A stretch of DNA of 64,000 bases from Acidobacteriota bacterium (GTDB lineage: Bacteria > Acidobacteriota > Terriglobia > Bryobacterales > Bryobacteraceae). The notes below the pieces were generated by a model. That model saw only the letters and a list, made by a program, of their open reading frames with translations, searched no databases and was not told the origin of the DNA. The position numbers and the translations under genes were made by a program. Position 1 is the first letter of the stretch. Each line of letters begins with the position of its first letter. The stretch is taken from NCBI GenBank assembly GCA_026393985.1, contig JAPKZB010000014.1, forward strand, positions 44,754 to 108,753. Reading direction: 5' to 3'. Positions 27,601 to 34,368 of the stretch are shown here, piece after piece.

Positions 27601-28104
27601 CACACCCGGCATGAAGTTGACGAAGGCGCGGGGGTTGCGGATACCGCCGGCGAAGAGGGGCAGGTTATCCATCATCTTGGTCGAAACGGCGTTGCCGCGT
27701 TCGGCCGAGGAGGTTTCAAGAAGGGGGGCCTGGTCACTGACGGTGACCGACTGTTGCACGTCGCCGACTTCGAGCTTGAGGTCGAGGTCAACGCGCTGGG
27801 CGATACGAATTTCGATGTTTTCGCGGGTGAGCTTCTTAAAGCCGCTCTTTTCCACCATGATCACGTAGCGACCGGTGGACAGTTGGGGGAACACATACAG
27901 GCCAGCCTCGGATGAGGTGCTCTTGATTTCTACGCCGGTGGCCTCGTTCTTGGCAATAACGTTTGCTGCAGGGATTGCAGCGCCGTTGGGATCCACGACG
28001 ACACCGGCCATGGAGCCGGTGGCGCTCTGGGCAAACGCAGATCCCGACGTTGACAGCAACGCAAACACGGCGAAACACGCCGGGGAAAGTTGTCTACTCT
28101 TCAT
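24667..28104 (-). CDS. TonB-dependent receptor, Oar-like
   Basis: 1145 aa. The ATG at 28104 is preceded by AGAGGA and followed by signal peptide PACFAVFALLSTSGSAFAQ; an in-frame start at 28194 lies upstream of the promoter. Residues about 27-113 form a carboxypeptidase-regulatory-like fold (SMAGVVVDPNGAAIPAANV ... LKLEVG). A TonB plug follows at about 115-245 (QEVLIDGASALN, EFKMLSSNYSAEYGRVGGG). The rest is a large outer-membrane barrel ending in LRLEF, the usual terminal Phe. It imports a large ligand using TonB energy; the ligand is unknown. It is monocistronic, with its own promoter, 5' inverted repeat and strong terminator, so probably well expressed. Confidence 0.92.
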   Translation of the reverse strand: MKSRQLSPACFAVFALLSTSGSAFAQSATGSMAGVVVDPNGAAIPAANVIAKNEATGVEIKSTSSEAGLYVFPQLSTGRYVIMVEKSGFKKLTRENIEIRIAQRVDLDLKLEVGDVQQSVTVSDQAPLLETSSAERGNAVSTKMMDNLPLFAGGIRNPRAFVNFMPGVTNNGEQSVSGSGGRAQEVLIDGASALNVESSAVFNFPSAEMFSEFKMLSSNYSAEYGRVGGGIEIYVAKSGTSWFHGAAFHNMRRDIWNANAWARNANPNPAANFRPKERFNETGGSIGGPVYIPKVYDGRNKTFWYFTKTKDLRPATIGFPISTLPTPLMKQGNFSQAGVPIVYDPATTAGNVRQPFPGNIVPAARFSRVARNLIPLIPDANRPTLANNYDFVNESPFERDIWSFKADHAFTPTNRVSFFFSNEVQAQTDLATFPGALGQGLNNNQKPYNYRINHDYSIKPNLSMHTTYSYSITRQTWTNPFQAGFGSKLGFSLTGDSDATPRIQFNGPAGLTPYGVQDGKVANGAQFNRQWWFSQGFTWLRGKHEYKFGYNWRRFTTRGEDLAGTNGRYVFNRAQTALPTALTSSGHEFASLLLGAADVASNVVPPVLFDTTNYYDTSVFFQDNWRVTPRLTLNLGLRYEVPIGWHVPGGNGYSHVDINVPNPGAGGRPGALVFSGTGPGRTGVRRFYPNDYSNIGPRIGFAYQLASKTVLRGGYAIYYQGLSSGGCGCRAGFAGTNDLQSDGLNQVLNWDNGIPVQAGYRPPPIIDPTIVNFQSVQYQGPTAGQAARIYNWSFSVQHEIKNWLFDVAYQGNRGTRLNSTVDLNQLPTSLLSRGSLLQQPLSSPAAQAAGFREPFAGFGLNRTVAQSLRPFPQYLSVASLFAGYGLSWYDALQVKVERRYGDMQINANYTWSKSLGNGHFRQVFSQLGGQGSPQDYYNLPDAKSFMPFDIPHVLNILATYDLPFGKGKKYLGSANRLVNLATGGWTIAGTAVYRKGTLIQAATPGNPLGNGVLFAPLTKANLSGAPIRTGIDRTTLDPNNPNTRFFNPAAYTAAPLFTLGTAAFYDNAFRQPAVFTENLAIVKRMALFETEKNPVVLIYRADGFNIFNRTNFGGVNGTVGNANFGRPTGPQNGARLITMGLRLEF

Positions 28105-28128
28105 TTTTCCTCTTTGGATTTCGGTATA

Positions 28129-28154
28129 CAAGTCTATGAAAAATAATAGACTTG
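28129..28154 (-). promoter_or_regulatory. Inverted repeat in the receptor 5' UTR
   Basis: CAAGTCTAT (28129-28137) and its exact complement ATAGACTTG (28146-28154) are separated by 8 nt. The repeat lies between the promoter and the start codon, ending 24 nt before the ATG. It could be an operator or an RNA hairpin that affects translation or stability. Confidence 0.6.
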
Positions 28155-28180
28155 CTTGTTCCCGAAATCTCTCTCCGCAG

Positions 28181-28208
28181 ATTATAACCCACAAAATGAG
28201 TCCACCAA
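28181..28208 (-). promoter_or_regulatory. Sigma-70-type promoter of the Oar-like receptor
   Basis: On the minus strand, TTGGTG (28203-28208) and a perfect TATAAT (28181-28186) are separated by 16 nt. The predicted transcript starts near 28174 with a leader of about 70 nt. It is the best consensus promoter I see in the window. Confidence 0.7.
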
Positions 28209-28369
28209 GGCGAATCTCCAGAATCCGGAGGAGAAAATGAGGCGAAAGTTGCGTTACGGAACGGTTATCGAGCGCTAGCGGGCCCTCAGCCGGCTGGACG
28301 GGGTGGATCGGCGATTCGCGCGGCGATTTTTCCGCTTCCGGAAGTCATAGCCGAGCGGCCGGACGATGC

Positions 28370-29221
28370 TCAGGAGTGGGCGGCGCAGACGGCGCGGAGT
28401 TTTTTGAAGAGCGCCGGGGTGGCGGTGAGGGCCGGGGTCTTCTCCTCGTACTCGAGGGCGAGGTAGCCGCGGTAGTTATTGGCGACGAGCATCTTGGCGA
28501 CGCGATCCCAGTCTGACGGGGCGGGGCCATTTTCGTCGCGGACCATGGCCTTGACCTGGACGTTGACGGCGTGGGGCGAGATCATGGCGATCTGTTCGTA
28601 GACGCGGGTGCGGAAATTGGCGGTATCGAGATTGATGCCGACCCAGGGGCTGTTGACCTGCTTGACGATCTCGATGATGTTTTCGGCCTTGTCGGTGATG
28701 CCGCCGTGGTTTTCAAGGCCGAGGATGACGCCGTGCTGGCCGGCGTACTCGGCGGCGGGGGCGAGGATTTCGGCGACCCATTTGGCGGCGTCGGCTTCGG
28801 TGGAACCCTTGGGTACGGCGCCGCCGAAGACGCGGATATGGCCGGCGCCAAGTTTAGCGGCAACGTCGATCCACTTTTTCAGGTTGGCCGTTTGTTCGTC
28901 GCGGGCGGGACCGGCGGGCTTGGTGAGCTCCGAACGGATGGAGATGGAATAGATTTCGATGCCGGCTTTATAGGCGGCGCGCTTGAGAGGGATCAGGAAG
29001 CTGTTTTCGGTGTTGGGGAACCAGTAGACGGTGAGGTCGACGCCGTCGAGGTCGTTTTCGGCCGAGATGCGGATGAGATCTTCATATTTGAGGTTGCCCT
29101 TTTGGAGATCTTCGCGGAAGGAGTAGGCGCAGAGGGCCGGCCGGAGGCGGGGCTTCAGGGCGGCGGAGAGCGAGAAGGGCGCAGCGGCAGCGGCGGCGAG
29201 GAGAGAGCGGCGGGTAGTCAT
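28370..29221 (-). CDS. Sugar phosphate isomerase/epimerase-like TIM barrel
   Basis: 283 aa of the xylose-isomerase-like/AP-endonuclease-2 TIM-barrel family. MTTRRSLLAAAAAAPFSLSAA is a Tat-type signal, so the protein is probably periplasmic. Barrel strands with likely metal ligands follow: DGVDLTVYW, IYSISIRSEL, HIRVFGGAVP, LGLENHGG (Glu and His), GINLDTANF (Asp), VNVQVKAM and LALEYEE (Glu). A divalent metal and a sugar-like substrate are expected; the exact reaction is unknown. It is last in the export operon, its ATG overlapping the TolC-family stop by 4 bp, an unusual association. Confidence 0.85.
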   Translation of the reverse strand: MTTRRSLLAAAAAAPFSLSAALKPRLRPALCAYSFREDLQKGNLKYEDLIRISAENDLDGVDLTVYWFPNTENSFLIPLKRAAYKAGIEIYSISIRSELTKPAGPARDEQTANLKKWIDVAAKLGAGHIRVFGGAVPKGSTEADAAKWVAEILAPAAEYAGQHGVILGLENHGGITDKAENIIEIVKQVNSPWVGINLDTANFRTRVYEQIAMISPHAVNVQVKAMVRDENGPAPSDWDRVAKMLVANNYRGYLALEYEEKTPALTATPALFKKLRAVCAAHS

Positions 29222-30603
29222 GGTCTCGACAAAGCATATCGCGAGAAGATGCGTGTCGTCGAGCCGTCGTATTCGGCGAAGGCTTTGAAGTAGTCACTCT
29301 GGGATTTGATTTCGCGGAACTGGGCGTCGGCGGTGGCGAGTTCGCGGAGGTTGACGAGGAACTGGGTGGAGTCGCCGAGGTCGAATTTGGCGCGTTCGGC
29401 CTCTTCGAGCTGGCGGGCGGTGAGGACCTCGTTACGGACGACGGCGAGGGTTTCATAGGCAGCGCGGACGGCGCTGACGGCGTCCTGGACGTCGGCGACG
29501 ACGCGGTCGCGGGAGAAGCGTAGTTCGGACTCGAGTTGGGAGAGTTTGGCGTTCTGCTGGACGTTCTTTCCGATGGCTTTGCGGCGCTGGGCGGGGAGTT
29601 CAAAGACGAGGCCGGATTCGACGTTGTCTCCGGCTTTGGTGATGGAGCCGACGCCGGCGTCACGAGAGTACTGGAGGAAGAAGTCGAGCTGCGGGGCGAT
29701 TTGGTTGCCGGCGAGGCGGACTTCGACCTGCTGTTGGTTTCGTTTGAGCAGGAGGCCGCGCACTTCGGGGCGTTGTTGGATGGCGAAGGCGAGGTCTTCG
29801 CGGACGCGGGCATCTTCGAGACTGCCGGAGGGTTCGGGGATGGGGGGAAGGCGTTCGGGAGGGGGTTGGAGCGGGGAGCCGTCGGCGGCGCGGAGGAAGA
29901 GGGAGAGTTCAATGGCGCGGTTTTGCAGATTCCGTTCCGCGCCGACGACGGCGCCGCGGCGGCGGAGGATGGTCTGCCGGTTGTCGGTGAGTTCGATGGG
30001 GGCGATGCTGCCGAGCTTGACGGATTCTTCGATCTGGGTGTTCCGGGCTTCGGCGAGGCGGAGGAGGGATTGGGCGACGCGGAGCTGCTGGCCGGCGGCG
30101 ACCCACTCCCAGTACTGTTTGAGCGCCTCCTTGAAGAAAGTGAGGCGGGATTTTTCGACGGTGGTATCGGCGATATCGCGCTGCAGGGCGTTGGTTTGGA
30201 GCCCGGCGCGGCGGGCGTCGATGGCGCGGTCGCGCAGGAGATTGGTTCGGAGGCCGACGCGATATTCGCCGGCGGAGAGAGTACGCGACTTATCGTCGGA
30301 GGGGCTGAAGGTGCCGCGGCCGACTTTGTAGCCGCTGTAGACGTCGGTACCCCAGGCCTGGAGGGGCTGCTCGACGAGGGCTTCAAAGGTTTCGTTGCGA
30401 TAGAAGCCGAACTGCTCGACCTCGCCTTTGGCTTTGAGCTTGGTATCAAAGGCCCCTTTGGCGGCGATCTGACCGCCTTCGGCGATCCGGCGCTCTTCGA
30501 GCACGGCGGCGAGGAGGGGAAAGTGCTGGTTGACCGATCGCAGGACTTCCTCGGGGGTCAACGGGTCCAAGGCGAGCAGAGCGAACAGAGCGAGGTTCAT
30601 CAC
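29218..30603 (-). CDS. TolC-family outer membrane efflux protein
   Basis: 461 aa, signal peptide in LALFALLALDPL. Two related halves of long amphipathic helices rich in Arg, Glu, Gln and Ala (AVLEERRIAEGGQIAAKG ... EFLVNLRELATADAQFREI-type repeats) are the TolC trimer fold. The protein forms the outer-membrane channel for the adjacent ABC/HlyD pair. It overlaps the HlyD gene by 4 bp upstream and the isomerase gene by 4 bp downstream. Confidence 0.88.
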   Translation of the reverse strand: MMNLALFALLALDPLTPEEVLRSVNQHFPLLAAVLEERRIAEGGQIAAKGAFDTKLKAKGEVEQFGFYRNETFEALVEQPLQAWGTDVYSGYKVGRGTFSPSDDKSRTLSAGEYRVGLRTNLLRDRAIDARRAGLQTNALQRDIADTTVEKSRLTFFKEALKQYWEWVAAGQQLRVAQSLLRLAEARNTQIEESVKLGSIAPIELTDNRQTILRRRGAVVGAERNLQNRAIELSLFLRAADGSPLQPPPERLPPIPEPSGSLEDARVREDLAFAIQQRPEVRGLLLKRNQQQVEVRLAGNQIAPQLDFFLQYSRDAGVGSITKAGDNVESGLVFELPAQRRKAIGKNVQQNAKLSQLESELRFSRDRVVADVQDAVSAVRAAYETLAVVRNEVLTARQLEEAERAKFDLGDSTQFLVNLRELATADAQFREIKSQSDYFKAFAEYDGSTTRIFSRYALSRP

Positions 30604-31919
30604 TTTTCTTTGGATGCTTTTTTGCCCTTGCCGGGTTCCGTAGCAGCGATCACCGGGGGGAATCCGTTGAACTGGCGCCAGAGTTCGAAGCCGAGAGGGA
30701 CCTGGTTGAGCAGGACCCAGCCGTTGGCGCGCACGCCCTGGCGGAGGTAGTTTTTCGTGGGCCAGGGTTCGTCGTTGGCGTCGTGCTGGACGAGGACGCG
30801 AAACTGGCCGGCGCCGTTGTCGGTGGAGTCGACCAACTGGACGTGACCGCCGAAGGTGCCGACGGCGATGGAGGGCCAGCCGGCGAACTGGAGGGCGGGC
30901 CAGCCTTCGAACTGGAGGCGGACGGGGCTGCCTTCGCTGATGAGCGGGATGTCATTGCCGTTGATCCAGAGTTCGACCACGTCTTTGGTGGTGGAGGGGA
31001 CGAGGATGGCGATCTGGGCGCCGGCCTTGAGGAGTTCCCCGTTCTGCCGGGCGACGACGCGGAAGATTTTGCCGTCTACGGGGGCCATGACGCGCTGGGT
31101 GTTCTGGCGGGCGAGGCGGACTTCGACCTTGGTGACTTCGGCGCGGGCCTTGGCGACGTCGGATTCGGCGGAGGCGTGGGCTCCCCAGGCCTCTTCGATG
31201 CGGGAGCCGGCATCGGCGTCGGTGCGAAGCAGCTCACTGTCGAGGGAGAGCTTCTCGCTCTTGGCGGCATTCAGCGAGGCGGTGGCGCGTTCGACGTCGG
31301 CCACCTTCTGGGTGTAATCGAGTTCGGCGAGTTCGACGTTGCGGGTGGAGGTGAGGCCTTTTTTGGCGAGGCCGGCCTGGCGCTCCTGCTGCATTCTTGC
31401 GGTGATGAGGGCGGCTTTGGCGGCTTCGAGGGACTGCTGGGCAGCGGCGATGCGATCCACCGCCATCTGGACGCGGGCTTTGGCGGCGGAGACGCCAGTT
31501 TTTTGGCTGAGTTCGAGGGCGCGAATGCGATCCTCGATGGTTTTGACGCGGCGGATGGCGGCCTCTTCGGTGCGAAGCATCTGATCGCGCTCCTGCGTGA
31601 GGCGTTCGATGAGGGAGGGGTCGTTGTCGGTGAGGTCGACGATGGGATCGCCCTTTTTAACATCCGAGCCTTCGACGACGTACCAGCGGGCGATGCGGCC
31701 GTCGATGGGCGCTTCAATGTTTTGCTGCCGCTCTTCCGGAGAGAAGGCGACCACGCGGCCGGAGCCGGGGATGTTCTGCTGCCAGGGGGTGACGGTGAGC
31801 GCGAGGGCGAGCACGATCATGAGAACGACGAGCACGCGCGCGAGGACGCGGTTGGCGCTGGGTACCTTGATGGCGTGGAGAGCCGCGAAGGCGGGGAGGG
31901 AGTGGGAGGGGTTACTCAT
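30600..31919 (-). CDS. HlyD-family periplasmic adaptor
   Basis: 439 aa. A short cytoplasmic tail precedes one membrane helix at about 27-45 (VLARVLVVLMIVLALALTV). A lipoyl-like half follows (IEAPIDGRIARWYVVEGSDVKKGDPI), then about 190 residues of coiled coil, the second lipoyl half (VMAPVDGKIFRVVARQNGELLKAGAQI) and a beta-barrel region. This is the membrane-fusion-protein layout linking an inner-membrane ABC protein to TolC. Both gene junctions are 4-bp overlaps. The C-terminus is Lys-rich. Confidence 0.9.
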   Translation of the reverse strand: MSNPSHSLPAFAALHAIKVPSANRVLARVLVVLMIVLALALTVTPWQQNIPGSGRVVAFSPEERQQNIEAPIDGRIARWYVVEGSDVKKGDPIVDLTDNDPSLIERLTQERDQMLRTEEAAIRRVKTIEDRIRALELSQKTGVSAAKARVQMAVDRIAAAQQSLEAAKAALITARMQQERQAGLAKKGLTSTRNVELAELDYTQKVADVERATASLNAAKSEKLSLDSELLRTDADAGSRIEEAWGAHASAESDVAKARAEVTKVEVRLARQNTQRVMAPVDGKIFRVVARQNGELLKAGAQIAILVPSTTKDVVELWINGNDIPLISEGSPVRLQFEGWPALQFAGWPSIAVGTFGGHVQLVDSTDNGAGQFRVLVQHDANDEPWPTKNYLRQGVRANGWVLLNQVPLGFELWRQFNGFPPVIAATEPGKGKKASKEK

Positions 31920-33832
31920 CGATGCACCTCAAGGAGATTGGAGTCGCGGAGGTCCCCGTTTTCAAGAACGGCCAAGCGGTTGCAGCGAGAAAGCAGGTCA
32001 GGACGTTCGGTGATGCAGATGATCGTCCAGGGGGCGGAGCGGTCAAAGAGCACGTTGCAGATCTCTTCGCGCTCCTGGACGCGGTCGATCTGGTCGAGGG
32101 CGTCGTCGAGGATGAGCAAGCGGGGGCGGGTGACGATGGCGCGGGCGATCATGAGACGGCCGGCCTGGACCCGGGAGAGGGGGCGGCCGCTGGGATGGAG
32201 CTCGGTGTTCATGCCCTGCGGGAGGAGTTGGACCTCATCGAGGAGACCGACGCGGTCGAGCAGATTACGGGCGTCGTCGTGACTGAGGGGAAGGCCCATG
32301 CGCAGGTTGTCGAGCAGGGTGCCGGGGAAGATTTCGATGTCGCGGACGAGGGAGACGTGGCTGCGGAGTTCGTCGAGGGGCAGGTCCCGGAGATCGACGT
32401 TGTTCATGGTGATGACGCCCGCATCGGGCTCCCGGAGGCCGTAGAGCAGGTCGGCGAGGGTGGATTTACCGCTGCCATTGTGGCCCATCAGGCCCAACCA
32501 CTCGCCGGCGGCCAACTGGAAATCGTTCACCGAAAGGTGCTTGTAACGTAACTGCCGAAAGTGCAGGGTAACGGGCCCTTCGCCGGCGACATGGGCTTCC
32601 CCGCCCTCCCGCTCGAGCGGCAGATCGATGACGCTACCTAACTTGTCGAGGCCGGCCAGCAGGTCGTAGTAGGTTTCGAGGTGCTTGCCGAACTTGGTGA
32701 AGCCGCTGACCATCAGGCTGACGACCAGTTCGGCGGCGACGAGCTGGCCGAGGGTGAGTTGGCGGTCGATGACGAGATAGCCGCCGATGCCGAGCAGGAT
32801 GGCGCTGGCCACGGCCTGGAGCGTAAACGAGCCGATGATCTGCCGGAGCAGGATGGAGAAGTGGGTTTTCCGGTACTCGAGGTAGTGCTCGAGATGGTGC
32901 AAGGACTGCTCGGCGGCGAAGGAGGCGCCGGCCGGGGATTTAAAAGCGATCAGATGGGCGGCGATCTGCTCGAGCCAGGCTTCCATGGCGAACTTGGCCT
33001 TGGACTCTTTGATGGCGGTGGGGATGGCACCGCGGCCCAGGACGAAGATAATGAACAGCATCGCGAAGACGAGCAGGATGTCAAAGGCGAGGAGCAGGGG
33101 GTGGTACAGAGCCACCAGCACCATGCCGATGACGGTTTGCATGGAGATGGTGAGGCCATCGATCAGGAGGGTAGCGGCGGCCTTCTGCACGGTGACGACG
33201 TCGAAGAAGCGGTTGACGAGTTCGGGGCCGTGGTAGCGGTCGAAGGCTTTGGCTTCGACATGCAGGAGGCGGTGGGTAAAGTCCTGCGAGACGCGGGCAA
33301 ACACGCTGCGCTGCAGCAGTTCGATGACGTAGAAGCGGAGCGCATTGAGGACGGTGGCAAAGCCGAGGGCGAGAAAGACGAAGACGGTAAGGACGACGAC
33401 GGGTTGCAGGACGGAGCCGAAGGCGACCGTGTTGACGAGGGACTGAACGGCAATCGGAACGACCAGCGAGAGCAGGCCGATGACGACGGAATAGATGATG
33501 GCCACCCAAAGGGTGGTCTTCTCGCCGGATAAGAGAGCACGTAACCGCTGATAGGGGGTTTCTTTGAAGCGGAGATCTTCGAGGGGAGCAACGGGGATAG
33601 GGATTCGCCAGTCGACCTCAGCGGCGAGGTTGGGTATCCCCAAGGCTTCGGTTAAGGCTTCGACCGGGATCCATTTGTCGCGATTTCCGGAAGCGCCGAA
33701 GCGCACTCTGACGCGTCCCCGCCTGGCTTCAAAGACCGTAACGGGTTCCTGATCACCGGCGCAGGCGGCAATCCAGGGGGAGGAGGGATCTGCCTCGCGA
33801 AGAACAGCCCGCAGGGAGCGCCGGACAGGCAT
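31916..33832 (-). CDS. ABC transporter, fused permease and ATPase, with unusual ATPase motifs
   Basis: 639 aa from the ATG at 33832; in-frame ATGs at 33865 and 33892 also exist, and the last lies inside a palindrome. About 95 residues of soluble N-terminus precede five or six membrane helices (LWVAIIYSVVIGLLSLVVPI, VVVLTVFVFLALGFATVL, LLLAFDILLVFAMLFIIFVL, LLGIGGYLVI). The ATPase has Walker A GHNGSGKST. The signature is LSRVQ instead of LSGGQ, Walker B is LLILDDA with Asp instead of the catalytic Glu, and the H-loop reads CITERPD with no His. It is a type-I-secretion-like exporter with HlyD and TolC encoded directly downstream. No substrate gene is visible. Confidence 0.88.
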   Translation of the reverse strand: MPVRRSLRAVLREADPSSPWIAACAGDQEPVTVFEARRGRVRVRFGASGNRDKWIPVEALTEALGIPNLAAEVDWRIPIPVAPLEDLRFKETPYQRLRALLSGEKTTLWVAIIYSVVIGLLSLVVPIAVQSLVNTVAFGSVLQPVVVLTVFVFLALGFATVLNALRFYVIELLQRSVFARVSQDFTHRLLHVEAKAFDRYHGPELVNRFFDVVTVQKAAATLLIDGLTISMQTVIGMVLVALYHPLLLAFDILLVFAMLFIIFVLGRGAIPTAIKESKAKFAMEAWLEQIAAHLIAFKSPAGASFAAEQSLHHLEHYLEYRKTHFSILLRQIIGSFTLQAVASAILLGIGGYLVIDRQLTLGQLVAAELVVSLMVSGFTKFGKHLETYYDLLAGLDKLGSVIDLPLEREGGEAHVAGEGPVTLHFRQLRYKHLSVNDFQLAAGEWLGLMGHNGSGKSTLADLLYGLREPDAGVITMNNVDLRDLPLDELRSHVSLVRDIEIFPGTLLDNLRMGLPLSHDDARNLLDRVGLLDEVQLLPQGMNTELHPSGRPLSRVQAGRLMIARAIVTRPRLLILDDALDQIDRVQEREEICNVLFDRSAPWTIICITERPDLLSRCNRLAVLENGDLRDSNLLEVHR

Positions 33833-33874
33833 GGTCGATTGCTCAGAAGTAAAAAAGGCCTGCATACCGCTTAT

Positions 33875-33894
33875 AGATGCAAACATTTGCATCT
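33875..33894. promoter_or_regulatory. Operator-like palindrome O1 at the export operon
   Basis: AGATGCAAACATTTGCATCT: two exact 9-bp arms around CA. It lies just upstream of the export operon start and shares its left half-site with the palindrome at 33950. Twelve-two-twelve-type palindromes of this AT-rich kind are typical ArsR/SmtB sites. Confidence 0.75.
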
Positions 33895-33940
33895 GTGCAC
33901 ATTTTTAGAATAGCAAGATCGAAGATCGAGTCAAGGGCGA

Positions 33941-33969
33941 TTGACAATCAGATGCAAATATATGCATAT
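33941..33969 (+). promoter_or_regulatory. Promoter with overlapping operator-like site O2 for the ArsR-type gene
   Basis: A perfect -35 TTGACA (33941-33946) is followed at 33950-33969 by AGATGCAAATATATGCATAT, which repeats the AGATGCAAA half-site of O1. A -10-like CATATA falls inside that site, about 12 nt before the ATG at 33982. A bound repressor would block the promoter directly. Confidence 0.65.
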
Positions 33970-33981
33970 ATGAATAGAATC

Positions 33982-34368
33982 ATGCCTTCTCGTGATATCG
34001 CAGCTAAAGAGTTGGCGAAAGCCTTCTCGGTGCTCTCTCACCCGGACCGTGTCCGCATTATTGAAGAGTTGGGATCGGGCGAGAAAGACGTCAATTCCTT
34101 GCGAGCGGTGCTGGGCGTGAGTCATTCGAGGACTTCGCAGAACCTGGCGGTACTCCGGACGAATCGCCTGGTTACGGAGCGACGGGATGGGCGCCATGTT
34201 TTCTACCGGCTTTCGCAGCCCGAGTTGGCCGGGTGGATTCTTGAGGGGCTGCGTTTCATTGAAGGGGATCTGCAAGCCTCCGAGGCGCGGTTGAGCGCGT
34301 TTGAGGAGGCCCGGCAGAAGTGGAGCGGCGAACCGGCGAGCGAGCTACTTGTTACCAATCGCGATTAG
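33982..34368 (+). CDS. ArsR/SmtB-type winged-helix regulator
   Basis: 128 aa from the ATG at 33982; ATGs at 33877 and 33970 are in frame, but the first lies in O1 and the second overlaps the predicted -10. The fold is ArsR-type: KELAKAFSVLSHPDRVRIIEEL, then the recognition region VNSLRAVLGVSHSRTSQNLAVLR and the wing LVTERRDGRHVFYRL. The usual Cys/His metal motif (ELCVCDL) is missing and the protein has no cysteine, so it probably senses something other than a soft metal. Divergent from the export operon with two matching palindromes between, it is likely an autorepressor and operon repressor. Its last 24 bp overlap the convergent propeller gene. Confidence 0.85.
   Translation: MPSRDIAAKELAKAFSVLSHPDRVRIIEELGSGEKDVNSLRAVLGVSHSRTSQNLAVLRTNRLVTERRDGRHVFYRLSQPELAGWILEGLRFIEGDLQASEARLSAFEEARQKWSGEPASELLVTNRD

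Noticed and set aside
33941..33972. A dif or XerC/D site in the AT-rich patch
   Set aside because: The patch is explained by a TTGACA promoter and an operator palindrome and does not match the usual 28-bp dif core. I saw no other dif candidate by eye.
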